Assembly (NCBI GenBank): GCA_009837445.1
Contig: VXTM01000020.1
Span: forward strand, 1-64,000
DNA length: 64,000 bases
Source of the DNA: Acidimicrobiaceae bacterium
Lineage (GTDB): Bacteria > Actinomycetota > Acidimicrobiia > Acidimicrobiales > Aldehydirespiratoraceae
Direction of reading: 5' to 3'
Below, piece after piece: positions 19,998 through 29,057 of the stretch (its first letter is position 1; each line of letters opens with the position of its first letter). The notes under the pieces were generated by a model. It was given only the letters and a program-made list of their open reading frames with translations, was not told the origin of the DNA and did no database searches. Position numbers and translations under genes: made by a program.

Positions 19998-20873
19998 CTA
20001 GGGGACGATCTTGGAGATGGGCATCTCGACTATGTCGGTGGCGCCCAGATCGCGAAGCGCGGGGATCAGGATGTTGATCTCGTTGCGGGGCACGACGGTC
20101 TCCACCGCGTAGCCCGCGCCCCGGAAGAGCTCGTTGACAGTGGGGGCCTTCATGGCCGGCAGGATCTCGATCACGTCGTCGAGCGCGTCCGCGCCCACGT
20201 TGAGCTTCACCAGCACCTTGCCTCTGGCCTCCAGCACGCCCTGGAGCAGCGTGAAGATCTGGCCCATGGCGTGCCGCTTGTCTGCATCGGCGGCCGCCGC
20301 GGGGTTGGCGATCAACTCGGTATAGGAGGTCAGCAGGGTGTCGATGATGCGCAGACCCGCAGCCCGCAGAGCCCGGCCCGTCTCGGTGATCTCGACCACC
20401 GCGTCCACGATGTCGGGCACCTTGGCCTCGGTGGCCCCGTAGCTCAGCGCGATCTGGGCCTCGATGCCGGCGCTCTCGAAGAACCGGCGGGTCAGCCCCG
20501 GGTACTCGGTCGACACTCGAACACCTTGCGGGAGGTCGGCCATGCTCTGGTAGGGCGAGTCTCCGGCCACCGCCAGCACCACCCGGATCGGCAACGACGT
20601 CGCCTTGGAGTACTGCAGCTCGCCGAGCGAGACCACCTCGCTGCCGGTCTCCTCCACCCAGTCCCGGCCGGTGATGCCTATGTCGAAGAGGCCGTCGGCG
20701 ATGTAGACGGGGATCTCCTGGGGCCTCAGGATCCTCACGTCGCTGATGCGGGGATCGGCGATCGAGGCGCTGTAGGCCACGTCGGAGGATCGCCGCACGG
20801 GCAGATCGGCAGCCTCGAACAGTTCGAGGGTGGACTTCTCGAGCGATCCCTTGGGAAGAACGAGCTTGAGCAT
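19998..20873 (-). CDS. hisG: ATP phosphoribosyltransferase, long form
   Basis: First step of histidine synthesis, joining PRPP to ATP. The N-terminal LKLVLPKGSLE, the DIGITGRDWVEE loop and the PRPP-binding region are present. At 291 residues it has the extra C-terminal regulatory domain (about 215-291), so it should be the HisZ-independent, histidine-inhibited form. hisE, a frequent neighbour, is not in the window. There is no clear Shine-Dalgarno; TAGCCT lies about 31 bases upstream. Confidence 0.97.
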   Translation of the reverse strand: MLKLVLPKGSLEKSTLELFEAADLPVRRSSDVAYSASIADPRISDVRILRPQEIPVYIADGLFDIGITGRDWVEETGSEVVSLGELQYSKATSLPIRVVLAVAGDSPYQSMADLPQGVRVSTEYPGLTRRFFESAGIEAQIALSYGATEAKVPDIVDAVVEITETGRALRAAGLRIIDTLLTSYTELIANPAAAADADKRHAMGQIFTLLQGVLEARGKVLVKLNVGADALDDVIEILPAMKAPTVNELFRGAGYAVETVVPRNEINILIPALRDLGATDIVEMPISKIVP

Positions 20874-20962
20874 CTGCGGTCCTAGGGCCTGGGGGAGACG
20901 GCGCTGAGGCTACCGGCATGCGGGCCGAGCATTGCCCAGAAACCCCCTACCCGCCGGGGCGT

Positions 20963-21967
20963 TCAGCTCATGGCCACGTCAATGCGCACGTCGGGTCCGA
21001 GGCGCTCCACCGCGGTGATCGAGCCCCTCACGATGTCGGTTATGGACTCGGCTCCCGGTCCCGAGAGTATGGGCGCCCCATCGTCGCCGCCGAAGAGGGC
21101 CGGCGCGACGTACAAGACGAAGCTGTCGACGAGCCCGGCCCGCACGAACGCGCCAGCAGCCGCCGGGCCGCCCTCGATGAGAGCCTGGGTGGCGCCGTCG
21201 GAACCCAGCCGCACCACCAAGTCGTCGAGGGAGCCCTCCCACTGCAGGCACGGATGGACTCGAGCCCCCCTTGCAGCCGACCCGACCACCACCCGCCGGG
21301 GCTGGACCACCCCGGTCGGCTCGCGGCCGTCGCTCCAGACCCGGCCGCCGGGCGGGGTCCAGTGGCGGACGGTGAGGCTGGGGTTGTCGGCCCGTACCGT
21401 GCCTGCGCCCACGATTACCGCGTCGGAGACGGCCCGCAGGCGGTGAGCATCGGTGCGAGCCTCCAAGGACGTGATCCACTGCGACGTGCCGTCGGGTGCC
21501 GCGGTGCGGCCGTCGATGCTGGCCGCCAGCTTGGCGACCATCCAGGGCCGGCCGGTGCGCCGGTGGTGCAGGTACGCCAGGAGCTGGCGCTCGACCTCGG
21601 CCTGCCGTACCCCGACCAGCACCTCGATGCCCTCCGACTGCAGCCTGGCCACGCCGGCGCCCGAGACCGCAGGGTCGGGGTCGAGCACGGCGATCACCAC
21701 CCGGCGGATGCCGGCCTTGATGATCTCGTCGGTGCACGGCCCGGTTCGACCCTGGTGGTCGCACGGCTCGAGCGTGGTAATGAGGGTGGCGCCCTTGGCG
21801 GCCGGGCCCGCTGAGGTCAGTGCGTGGCGTTCGGCGTGGGGACCGCCGGGCGGGCTGGTCGCCCCCGTGAAGGCGCTGCCGTTGGGGGTTATCACCAGGC
21901 AGCCGACCCACGGATTGGGGCTAGTGAGGTGGCGAACAAACGAAGCAGCCTCGATGGCCTTGTCCAT
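20963..21967 (-). CDS. ribD: Riboflavin biosynthesis deaminase/reductase
   Basis: A bifunctional enzyme for the second and third steps of riboflavin synthesis. The N-terminal deaminase has the zinc motifs HAER and PCDHQGRTGPC; the C-terminal half is the reductase (PWMVAKLAASIDGRTA, then ALIEGGPAAAGAF). The ATG at 21967 follows GGGAGGGGG and gives 334 residues; the track start at 22144 includes about 59 codons that overlap mog out of frame. No FMN riboswitch was found in the 100 bases upstream. Confidence 0.95.
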   Translation of the reverse strand: MDKAIEAASFVRHLTSPNPWVGCLVITPNGSAFTGATSPPGGPHAERHALTSAGPAAKGATLITTLEPCDHQGRTGPCTDEIIKAGIRRVVIAVLDPDPAVSGAGVARLQSEGIEVLVGVRQAEVERQLLAYLHHRRTGRPWMVAKLAASIDGRTAAPDGTSQWITSLEARTDAHRLRAVSDAVIVGAGTVRADNPSLTVRHWTPPGGRVWSDGREPTGVVQPRRVVVGSAARGARVHPCLQWEGSLDDLVVRLGSDGATQALIEGGPAAAGAFVRAGLVDSFVLYVAPALFGGDDGAPILSGPGAESITDIVRGSITAVERLGPDVRIDVAMS

Positions 21968-22067
21968 GGCCCCCTCCCAGCGGCCGCCCGCTCGGCTCTT
22001 GGGCGCGGTCACATTGCGAGAGGGGACCGTCCACTCCGCTGGGGTCACGGGTTCGGGCGGGGCCGGC

Positions 22068-22577
22068 TCACCCGCCGTGGGGGTGAGGGTCGTAGTTGTC
22101 GACGAGAAGCCGCACGGCATGGCCGACCACGTCAATGACGGCATCGACCGTCTCGACGCATCCCTTCGAGGAGCCGGGGGTGTTCAGGACCAGCGCGGTG
22201 CCGAGCGTGCCGGCCACGCCTCGTGACAGGCGACCCAGGGGATTGACCAGGCGCATGGCCTCTGCCAGTCCCGGAGCCTCCCGATCGATCACCGCCTTGG
22301 TCCCCTCCGGGGTGGAGTCGCGGGGTCCGAACCCGGTGCCTCCGGTGGTGACGATCAGGCCATGGAAGCCGCCGGCCAGCCGTCGCAGTTCGCCCGCCAC
22401 CGAATCCACGCCGTCAGCGATCGCGGCTCGCTCCACCACGCGCCATCCGGCCCCTGCGAGGTAGGCCTCCAGCGCCTCGCCGCTGCGGTCCTGCCGGGTC
22501 CCTTGCACCACACCGTCGGACACGGTGAGCACCTTGGCCTCCATGCCGGATTCGCCGCTGCCGTCGCCGTGTCCCAT
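22068..22577 (-). CDS. mog: Molybdenum cofactor biosynthesis protein, MogA/MoaB type
   Basis: Probably adenylylates molybdopterin ahead of molybdate insertion. The MoCF-binding fold is shown by VLTVSDGVVQGTRQDRSGE, the TTGGTGFGPRDSTPEGT loop and LNTPGSSKGCVET. At about 169 residues it is a stand-alone MogA/MoaB protein. The start is uncertain (GTG 22595, ATG 22577 or a later ATG). TAGGGT at 22585-22590 lies 7 bases before the ATG at 22577, which favours that start. No other molybdenum-cofactor gene is nearby. Confidence 0.85.
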   Translation of the reverse strand: MGHGDGSGESGMEAKVLTVSDGVVQGTRQDRSGEALEAYLAGAGWRVVERAAIADGVDSVAGELRRLAGGFHGLIVTTGGTGFGPRDSTPEGTKAVIDREAPGLAEAMRLVNPLGRLSRGVAGTLGTALVLNTPGSSKGCVETVDAVIDVVGHAVRLLVDNYDPHPHGG

Positions 22578-22622
22578 GCCTTCGACCCTACCCACAGCCT
22601 CCCCACCTCACCCCACCCGAAC

Positions 22623-22661
22623 TGGCAGCACAATGCACGCATACCGTGCACAACGCTGCCA
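22623..22661. repeat. Intergenic inverted repeat between rsmB and mog
   Basis: The arms are TGGCAGC-N4-TGCAC and GTGCA-N4-GCTGCCA, so 12 of 16 positions pair in two blocks around a 7-base centre. It starts 3 bases after the rsmB stop and ends about 33 bases before the mog -10. It may be a Rho-independent-like hairpin without a T-run, or an operator. Confidence 0.6.
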
Positions 22662-22663
22662 AT

Positions 22664-23824
22664 TCAGGTCCGGCGCCAGCGGAACAGGGCCATGCCGTCG
22701 TGCTCGGCGCCGGGCAGCAGCATGGCTCCGCTGCCGTGGGGTGACCAGGGCTCGGCCGGGGCAGGCAACGGCTCCAAACGACCGTCGGCTGTCATCTCGG
22801 CCGCAACCGCAAGCGTCTCGGCGGCCGTGAGGGTGCAGACGCTATAAACCAGCTCGCCACCCGGCCGCAGCAACCCGGCGGCCGCGTGCAGCAGATCGGC
22901 CTGTAGACGGGTCAGCCTCGGCACGGCCGACGGCTCGATGCGCCAGCGGGCGTCGGGACGCCGCCTGAGTGCACCCAGCCCGCTGCACGGCGCGTCCACC
23001 AGCACCGCGTCGAAGCAGCCCGGCCGCAACGGCGGACAACGACCGTCGGCTGCCACCACAGACATGGAGCCGGCGTCCAGTGACTCCCGGTTGGCCTTCA
23101 TCAGCCCGATCCGTCCCAGTTGGGAGTCGCATGCGATCACGGAAGCGCCGCGCCCGGCCAGCGCAGTGGCCTTGCCGCCCGGCGCGGCGCACATGTCGGC
23201 CACCAGATCCCCGGGCTGAACACCCATGGCGTCGATCACCATCTGCGAGCTCAGGTCCTGCACGTAGCCGTCTGCACGGCGGTGGACACGGGCCGGAGCG
23301 TTCATCGACTCCAGGACCTCAAGCGCGGTGTCGTGGCCGAGGTCGGTTGTGAGCGCTTCGACGATCCAGTCGGGATAGCTGAGCCGGGTCGCGTCGTCGG
23401 GCCAGTCCGGCATTCCGGCATCGCCCACCCGTCGCAGCACTGCGTTGACCAGGCCTCGAAGGCTGCGGGGAGTCGCGGCCACCGTGGCGGAGACCGCCGC
23501 GTAGGCCGGGGTGTCCAACGCGATGAGTTGGTAGGCCCCCATGCGGAGCGCGGCTCGGGCGGGAGGTGGCGGAGGCGTTGCCAGGAAGGTGTACAGCGCC
23601 CAGTCCAGAGCCCGGCGGCGGCGGGTGACGCCGTAGACGAGCTCGGTGGCGAAGGCCCGGTCACGCTCGTCCAGGCCAGACTGAGCCAGAGCGGCGGGCA
23701 GGGCGATGTTGGCGTAGGCGCCGTCGGTGTCGATGCGGACCAGCACATCGATGGCCAGTCGCCTGGCGCTCGGCTCCGCTCCCCCGCTTCCGGCGGCGCC
23801 GGTCCGTCGATCGGTCCGGCTCAC
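22664..23824 (-). CDS. rsmB: 16S rRNA m5C methyltransferase (RsmB/Sun family)
   Basis: A SAM-dependent rRNA (cytosine-5) methyltransferase. A NusB-like RNA-binding domain (about residues 20-140) precedes the Rossmann domain. SAM motif I is ADMCAAPGGKATAL. The two catalytic cysteines lie in VDAPCSGLG and YSVCTLT. Length 386 is a little short for the family. The GTG start overlaps the fmt stop (GTGA). Confidence 0.95.
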   Translation of the reverse strand: MSRTDRRTGAAGSGGAEPSARRLAIDVLVRIDTDGAYANIALPAALAQSGLDERDRAFATELVYGVTRRRRALDWALYTFLATPPPPPARAALRMGAYQLIALDTPAYAAVSATVAATPRSLRGLVNAVLRRVGDAGMPDWPDDATRLSYPDWIVEALTTDLGHDTALEVLESMNAPARVHRRADGYVQDLSSQMVIDAMGVQPGDLVADMCAAPGGKATALAGRGASVIACDSQLGRIGLMKANRESLDAGSMSVVAADGRCPPLRPGCFDAVLVDAPCSGLGALRRRPDARWRIEPSAVPRLTRLQADLLHAAAGLLRPGGELVYSVCTLTAAETLAVAAEMTADGRLEPLPAPAEPWSPHGSGAMLLPGAEHDGMALFRWRRT

Positions 23825-24729
23825 TGGTCGAACTGCTCGCCGCCCGTGAGGCGAGCCCCGTTGGCCCAGTCGCGGGCGCCGGCCGCGGCCCGACCCTCCG
23901 ACTGCACGGTCACCAGCTCCAACGCACCTTCACCGGAGCCGGCCTCCACCGCGGTGCTGCCACCGGATCCAGGCACCAGCGAGATCGTGCCGGGCAGACC
24001 GGACCCGGTCGCGAGTCGGGCCTCCAAGACCTTCAAGCGACGACCTCTGTAGACCGTCCAGGCGCCCCCTACGCGTACCAGCCGCAGCACATGCTCGGCC
24101 GGGGCCGACCAGTCGATTCGCAACTCACCAGGCTCGATCTTGTCGGCCCAGGTCATCTCTCCTGCTTGCGGTACCGGCTCCCCGAACCCCTCGGCGAGGG
24201 CGTCCAGCAGCAGCCCGATGCCCAGCTCGCAGAGCCGGGTCCGCAGCTCGTCGGCCGTCTCTTCCGGCCCGATCCCGGCGGACGCCCGGCGGTACACGGC
24301 GCCGGTGTCGATCTCCGAGGCGACCTCCATGAGGCACACCCCCGTCTCGGTGTCGCCGGCCAGGATGGCCCGCTCCACTGGTGCAGCCCCCCGCCACCGG
24401 GGCAGCTGCGAGAAGTGCAGGTTCACGGTACGACGCGGTTCGAGAACGTCGTCACCGATGTACTCGCCGTAGGCGACGACCACGCCCAGGTTGGCCTCGA
24501 CCGCGACCGCGTCCTTGACGTCGTGGGTGACCTTCAGGCCCAGGACCGCAGCCGCGTCCTCAACCGGCGAGGGCGTCGGCGCCTGGCGCCGCCCCCGGCG
24601 CCTCGGCGGTCGGGTGACCACCAGGGCCACATCGTGTCCGGCCCGGTACAGCGCCTGCAGCGGCGCCACCGCCACCTCCGGGGTGCCGAAGTAGACGACG
24701 CGCCAACCAGAGGCCGAGCGCGCCGTCAC
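23821..24729 (-). CDS. fmt: Methionyl-tRNA formyltransferase
   Basis: Formylates initiator Met-tRNA with 10-formyl-THF. N-terminal FGTPEVAV and the catalytic-loop stretch HFSQLPRWRGAAPVERAI are family signatures; the C-terminal OB-like domain binds tRNA. At 302 residues it is of normal length. It forms a def-fmt-rsmB cluster with 4-base GTGA overlaps on both sides, so the genes that add and remove the formyl group are translated together. Confidence 0.97.
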   Translation of the reverse strand: MTARSASGWRVVYFGTPEVAVAPLQALYRAGHDVALVVTRPPRRRGRRQAPTPSPVEDAAAVLGLKVTHDVKDAVAVEANLGVVVAYGEYIGDDVLEPRRTVNLHFSQLPRWRGAAPVERAILAGDTETGVCLMEVASEIDTGAVYRRASAGIGPEETADELRTRLCELGIGLLLDALAEGFGEPVPQAGEMTWADKIEPGELRIDWSAPAEHVLRLVRVGGAWTVYRGRRLKVLEARLATGSGLPGTISLVPGSGGSTAVEAGSGEGALELVTVQSEGRAAAGARDWANGARLTGGEQFDQ

Positions 24730-25286
24730 AGCAGGCGCAGACCGCCCGAAGGCTTGTCGCCTCCCGTGTCCGGCAGCCGTGACGATGTCGGCGAGCCGGG
24801 CCCGATCCCCATCTCGCGCAGCGTGCGCAGGGCAGCCTTCCGGGTGGAGTCATCGAGACGCTCGATCAGCAGGGTGCCGTCGAGGTGGTCCAACTCGTGC
24901 TGGAACAGGCGGGCCTCGAGTTCGTCGGCCTCCACGGAGATCTCGTTGCCGTCGAGGTCCCGGCCGACGATGTGGACCTCCTTGGGCCTGACGATCTCCC
25001 AGGTCAGCCCAGGGACCGACAGGCACCCCTCGTCGTAGACCCACTCGCCATCGGACTCGACGATCTGCGGGTTGACGATGGTGCGGGGGCCGTCACCCAT
25101 GTCCCATACGAACAGGCGCTTCTGCACCCCGATCTGAGGGGCGGCCAGACCGATGCCGTCCGCGCTGTACATGGTCTCGACCATGCCCTCGACGATCCGC
25201 ACCAGAGTGCCGTCGACGTTGTCCACGTCGGCGGCGCGGCGCCGCAGGACCGGATCACCGATGATGCGTATGTCGTAGGGGGCCAC
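24726..25286 (-). CDS. def: Peptide deformylase
   Basis: Removes the N-formyl group from nascent proteins. All three motifs are present: GIGLAAPQ, EGCLSVPG (metal-binding Cys) and QHELDHLDG (two metal-binding His and the catalytic Glu). The C-terminal tail after residue about 155 is Gly/Ser/Pro-rich and likely disordered. The GTG start is only 25 bases from the divergent methyltransferase gene. TAGCCT lies 9 bases upstream and there is no Shine-Dalgarno. Confidence 0.97.
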   Translation of the reverse strand: MAPYDIRIIGDPVLRRRAADVDNVDGTLVRIVEGMVETMYSADGIGLAAPQIGVQKRLFVWDMGDGPRTIVNPQIVESDGEWVYDEGCLSVPGLTWEIVRPKEVHIVGRDLDGNEISVEADELEARLFQHELDHLDGTLLIERLDDSTRKAALRTLREMGIGPGSPTSSRLPDTGGDKPSGGLRLL

Positions 25287-25299
25287 TGCTGTTTGAGGC

Positions 25300-25305
25300 T
25301 ACCGT
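25300..25305 (+). promoter_or_regulatory. -10 hexamer TACCGT, leaderless configuration
   Basis: TACCGT lies exactly 6 bases before the GTG of the plus-strand methyltransferase gene, placing the transcription start on the start codon. No convincing -35 is visible. Confidence 0.45.
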
Positions 25306-25311
25306 CGCGGC

Positions 25312-25944
25312 GTGGCCGATCCCGCTGCCCAGCCCGCCGGCGGCCAGTACTTCGAAGCCGAGCCTGCCGCCGCCACCTCGCCCCGGTCGATCACGGCGGA
25401 CATCGGCGGGATGCAGCTCAGATTCGAGACCGATTCGGGGGTGTTCTCACCCGGCCGGCTGGACCCGGGCACCCGCCTGCTGCTGGCAGAGGCGCCGCCG
25501 CTGGCCGCCGGCGCTCAGCGGGTGCTCGACCTGGGCTGCGGATGGGGCCCGATCGCCTGCTTCGTCGCTCTGCGCTCCCCCGCCGCGGAGGTGCTGGCAA
25601 TGGACGTGAACGAGCGGGCTCTGGCCCTGACGGCGCGAAACGCAGAGGCCACCGGTGCGGGAAACGTGACGGTGGCACACCCGGACGAGGTGGACCCCGA
25701 CCGCCGCTTCGACCGCATCCTGTGCAATCCGCCCATCCGCATCGGCAAGCCTGCTCTGCACGAACTGCTGGCCACATGGCTGGACCGGCTGGCGGCCGGC
25801 GGGCGAGCCCACCTAGTGGTGCAACGCCATCTGGGCAGCGACTCGCTGGCCCGATGGCTGACCAACCGGGACCACCGCGTCACCCGCCTGGCGTCCAAGA
25901 GGGGCTACCGGCTTCTGGAGGTAGGCCCGCTGGGACTTTCTTGA
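25312..25944 (+). CDS. RsmC-like class I SAM methyltransferase
   Basis: Probably an rRNA or other guanine N2-methyltransferase of the methyltransferase-small family. SAM motif I is VLDLGCGWGPIA and the catalytic motif IV is CNPPIRIG (NPPF in many relatives). Only one methyltransferase domain is present (210 residues), compared with the duplicated RsmC of E. coli. The GTG start has a leaderless-type -10. It is divergent from def, and its stop lies inside a long inverted repeat facing priA. Confidence 0.85.
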   Translation: MADPAAQPAGGQYFEAEPAAATSPRSITADIGGMQLRFETDSGVFSPGRLDPGTRLLLAEAPPLAAGAQRVLDLGCGWGPIACFVALRSPAAEVLAMDVNERALALTARNAEATGAGNVTVAHPDEVDPDRRFDRILCNPPIRIGKPALHELLATWLDRLAAGGRAHLVVQRHLGSDSLARWLTNRDHRVTRLASKRGYRLLEVGPLGLS

Positions 25945-25984
25945 TGTGGTTGACCTCACCACAGCGGAACAACTACATCAAGAA
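25938..25984. terminator. Long inverted repeat between convergent genes
   Basis: The 15-base arms (25938-25952 and 25970-25984) pair at 14 positions, and the remaining one is a G-T wobble; the loop is 17 bases. The left arm contains the methyltransferase stop codon, and priA ends 17 bases beyond the right arm. The position suggests a two-way terminator, but neither strand has a T-run. Confidence 0.55.
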
Positions 25985-26001
25985 CGGACCTTGCACGCCT
26001 C

Positions 26002-27735
26002 TCAGACCCGTAGGGGGTCCACTTCGACCCGCAGACGCGCGGCTGGACGGGGGGTGCGGGCCAGCAGGTCCAGCAGCGGGCCATGTGACGGCGCGCGCAG
26101 CAGGAACCGTCCGTCCAACGAGCCCCGGATGCTCACCGCCGTGTCGGCTGATTCTCGCAGCGTCTCGATGAAGGCTTCTGCCCCCGGTCCGGAGACCACG
26201 GCCTGGGCGCTATGGGGCGGCAGGTCCATCTCCCGGCGTCGCCGGCGCTCGATGTCGGCCACGATTGACGGGTCGGCGAGCACCGCGGCCCGCACCACCG
26301 GATGATCGGGCTGGCGGGTCTGGACCACGAGGCGCCCCTCGCCCCGACGCCCGCCCACCAGCCGGGCACCGCGGGCCAGCAGCGCCAACGCCTGCTCCGA
26401 GGCCCTCTGCCGGGGCGCCAGCAACTCCTGGTCGAAGTCCAGGAACACCACTGCCGCCACGGACTGCAGGCGCCACAGCACAGCCTCGGTGCCCACCACA
26501 ATCCGCTCGGCGCCCACCCGGTCCGACTCCGCGGTCAACTCCCCCACCGGCTCCCCGGTGAGCGAAGCGAGATCCTCGCGGGCCCGGGTGACGCCGATGC
26601 GCAGGTTGCGAAGCACCGTCGAACCGCAGTGGGCGCACACAACCGGGCGTCGTTCACTTCCGTCTGCCGCCACTAGCACGTCGTCGACGAGTCTCATCGG
26701 CAGCCGCCCATCGGTGGTGCGGGCCAGCTCGCCGCAGGCCTTGCAGGCCAGCAGCCGACCGCGGCCCTTGCGGTTGAGCACGATTGCGACCCTTCCCCGA
26801 GCCCGGGCCAGACGATCGCGCAGACCCTCGGCGAACAGGCCGCCCCGGACCGGGTCGTCGAGACGACGATCCAGCACGTCGACCGCGGGCCAGCCGTCAC
26901 GCTCGGCTGCCCTTCCCACCTCTCTCAATTCACCCGCTTCGAGCGCCTCCAGCGTCGGGACGGGTGACACCAGCACGGCGGGCGCCCCAGCCCGCCGGGC
27001 CCGCTCCAGGGCCACCTCGCGGGCGTGCCAGGTCGGGGCCTGCTCGCTCTGGAGGCCCTCGGAGTGCTCGTCCAGCACCACCACCGCGGCCAGGTGCGGC
27101 ATGGGCATCCACACCGCAGTACGGGTGCCGACCACCGTGGCGCCGGCCGCGGCCTGAGCCCAGTCGTCGAATCCCAGGGCGACCCGAACGCCCTGCCGTC
27201 TGAGATCGGTCGCGATGCGGCGAGCATGGGCGAGGGCTGGCACGACGATCAGCGCGTCGCCCCGGCGAGTCGCGGCGCCAGCCAAGGCCAGACAGTCGTC
27301 CGCGGGCGGGCAACGCAGCACGGTCACTGCGCTGGGATGAGAGAACAGGTCGTCGTGGCGCTCGGGCGAGCCACTGCTGGGCGTGGGCGCCGCGATCCGG
27401 GCGGGTGCGGGGCTGGCGACCACCCGGGGCGGCGACGCGACCCGCAGGAAGTGCACGGTGCGGCCGGCCCACCGCCAGGCAGCCCAGCGGGCCAGGCTGA
27501 GGACGTCCGCGGGCGGACCCATGCCGGTGAGTCGCTCCAGGTGCTGGAGTTCCACGCCCGCGGGCGGATCGACCCCGACCTCGGTGATCCAGCCCCGCAT
27601 GCGGCGACCGCCGAGGGAGAACCGCACGATCGAGCCCGCCGCCAGCCGTTCGGCCCGGCCATCGGCGTGCCAGGCATCCGGGACCGAGTAGTCGAACATC
27701 CGGTCGAGGCGGACCACGTCGGGCAGCACCCGCAC
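26002..27735 (-). CDS. priA: PriA-like primosomal protein N', helicase-degenerate
   Basis: A homologue of the replication-restart protein PriA. The N-terminal DNA-binding part (VRVLPDVVRLDRMFDYSVPD) and the VVVLDEHSEGLQSEQAPTWHAREVAL region identify it. No Walker A GxGKT is present where the helicase P-loop should be, and only two CxxC pairs remain (CKAC, CAHC) of the usual four. Actinobacterial PriA proteins are known to lack ATPase motifs, so a structural restart role is likely. I chose GTG 27735 (AGGGA 6 bases before it) over the track start inside metK; this gives 577 residues. Confidence 0.88.
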   Translation of the reverse strand: MRVLPDVVRLDRMFDYSVPDAWHADGRAERLAAGSIVRFSLGGRRMRGWITEVGVDPPAGVELQHLERLTGMGPPADVLSLARWAAWRWAGRTVHFLRVASPPRVVASPAPARIAAPTPSSGSPERHDDLFSHPSAVTVLRCPPADDCLALAGAATRRGDALIVVPALAHARRIATDLRRQGVRVALGFDDWAQAAAGATVVGTRTAVWMPMPHLAAVVVLDEHSEGLQSEQAPTWHAREVALERARRAGAPAVLVSPVPTLEALEAGELREVGRAAERDGWPAVDVLDRRLDDPVRGGLFAEGLRDRLARARGRVAIVLNRKGRGRLLACKACGELARTTDGRLPMRLVDDVLVAADGSERRPVVCAHCGSTVLRNLRIGVTRAREDLASLTGEPVGELTAESDRVGAERIVVGTEAVLWRLQSVAAVVFLDFDQELLAPRQRASEQALALLARGARLVGGRRGEGRLVVQTRQPDHPVVRAAVLADPSIVADIERRRRREMDLPPHSAQAVVSGPGAEAFIETLRESADTAVSIRGSLDGRFLLRAPSHGPLLDLLARTPRPAARLRVEVDPLRV

Positions 27736-27839
27736 GATCAATCCCTCTGAGGCGCTGTCTCCCTTCGCAGCGCTTTCTGCCGGCGCTGGGGGCTCGCCGG
27801 GCGTCTCCTCGAAGGAGAGCCGGCCCTGACTGCCGGAGT

Positions 27840-29057
27840 TCAGAGGCCGAGAGCCGACTTCAGGTCGGCCAAGCGGTCGGTGCTCTCCCAAGTGAACAGC
27901 GCGGCACGGCGCTCGGCCTTCTCTTCGTTGAACATCTCCTCGTCACCGGACCGGCCGAAGTGGCCGTAGGCCGCGGTCGGGGTGTAGATGGGCTCCAGCA
28001 GGCCCAAGTCCCGCACGATGGCCGCGGGGCGCAGGTCGAACACGTCCCTCACCGCCCTCTCGATCTGGGCCCGGTCCACGGTCTCGGTGCCGAAGGTCTC
28101 GACCATCAGCGACAGCGGCTCGGCCATGCCAATGGCGTAGGCCACCTGAAGTTCGCAGCGCGACGCGGCACCCGCGGCCACGATGTGCTTGGCCACCCAG
28201 CGGGCCGCGTACGAGGCCGAGCGGTCCACCTTGGACGGATCCTTTCCCGAGAAGGCGCCGCCGCCGTGGCGAGCCATGCCGCCGTAGGTGTCGACGATGA
28301 TCTTGCGGCCGGTCAAGCCCGAATCGCCCTTCGGCCCGCCGGTCTCGAACTTGCCTGTCGGGTTGACAATCACCTTGTAGTCGTCTCCGGCGAACTGCGG
28401 GCACTGCTCACTGATGACCGGCTCGATGATCTGCTCGTTGACGTCGGGACGGATCATTCGATCGCGGTCGATGCCAGGACCGTGCTGGGTCGACACCAGC
28501 ACGGTGCGCAGGCGTACGGGCCGGCTGCCCTCGTACTCGATGCTGACCTGGGTCTTGCCGTCGGGTCGCAGGTACGGGATCGTTCCGGCCCGGCGTACTT
28601 CAGCATGGCGCGCCGCCAGCCGGTGGGCGAGATGGATGGGTAGGGGCATCATCACATCGGTCTCGTCGCAGGCATAGCCGAACATCATCCCCTGGTCGCC
28701 TGCGCCCTGGTCGTCGGAGTCTCCGTCGGTGCGATCCACGCCCATAGCGATGTCAGGCGACTGATCGCCGATCGCCACCACCACGCCGCAGGTGTGGCCG
28801 TCGAAGCCGAAGGCAGCGTCGTCGTAGCCGGTAGCGCAGATCGTCTGCCGCACGATGTTCGGGATCTCTACGTAAGCCTCGGTGCGGATCTCGCCCGCGA
28901 CGACCGCAAGGCCCGTAGTGACCAGCGTCTCGCAGGCCACCCGGCTATTGGGATCGGCGTCGATCAGAGCGTCGAGGATGGCGTCCGAGATCTGGTCGGC
29001 CAGCTTGTCGGGATGGCCCTCGGTCACCGACTCCGAGGTGAAGGTCCAGGTGTTCAA
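27840..29057 (-). CDS. metK: S-adenosylmethionine synthetase
   Basis: Makes SAM from methionine and ATP. The motifs [28 protein letters not shown] and [17 protein letters not shown] are present, and the length (405) is standard. The start is TTG, overlapping the coaBC stop as TTGA, with GGGAG 6 bases upstream, so it is a real coupled start. No SAM riboswitch was seen upstream. 104 bases separate it from priA; I saw nothing distinctive in them. Confidence 0.97.
   Translation of the reverse strand: MNTWTFTSESVTEGHPDKLADQISDAILDALIDADPNSRVACETLVTTGLAVVAGEIRTEAYVEIPNIVRQTICATGYDDAAFGFDGHTCGVVVAIGDQSPDIAMGVDRTDGDSDDQGAGDQGMMFGYACDETDVMMPLPIHLAHRLAARHAEVRRAGTIPYLRPDGKTQVSIEYEGSRPVRLRTVLVSTQHGPGIDRDRMIRPDVNEQIIEPVISEQCPQFAGDDYKVIVNPTGKFETGGPKGDSGLTGRKIIVDTYGGMARHGGGAFSGKDPSKVDRSASYAARWVAKHIVAAGAASRCELQVAYAIGMAEPLSLMVETFGTETVDRAQIERAVRDVFDLRPAAIVRDLGLLEPIYTPTAAYGHFGRSGDEEMFNEEKAERRAALFTWESTDRLADLKSALGL

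Noticed and set aside
21968-22067. Possible FMN riboswitch before ribD
   Set aside because: The 100-base gap lacks the conserved RFN sequence blocks and is too short to hold the element with an expression platform.
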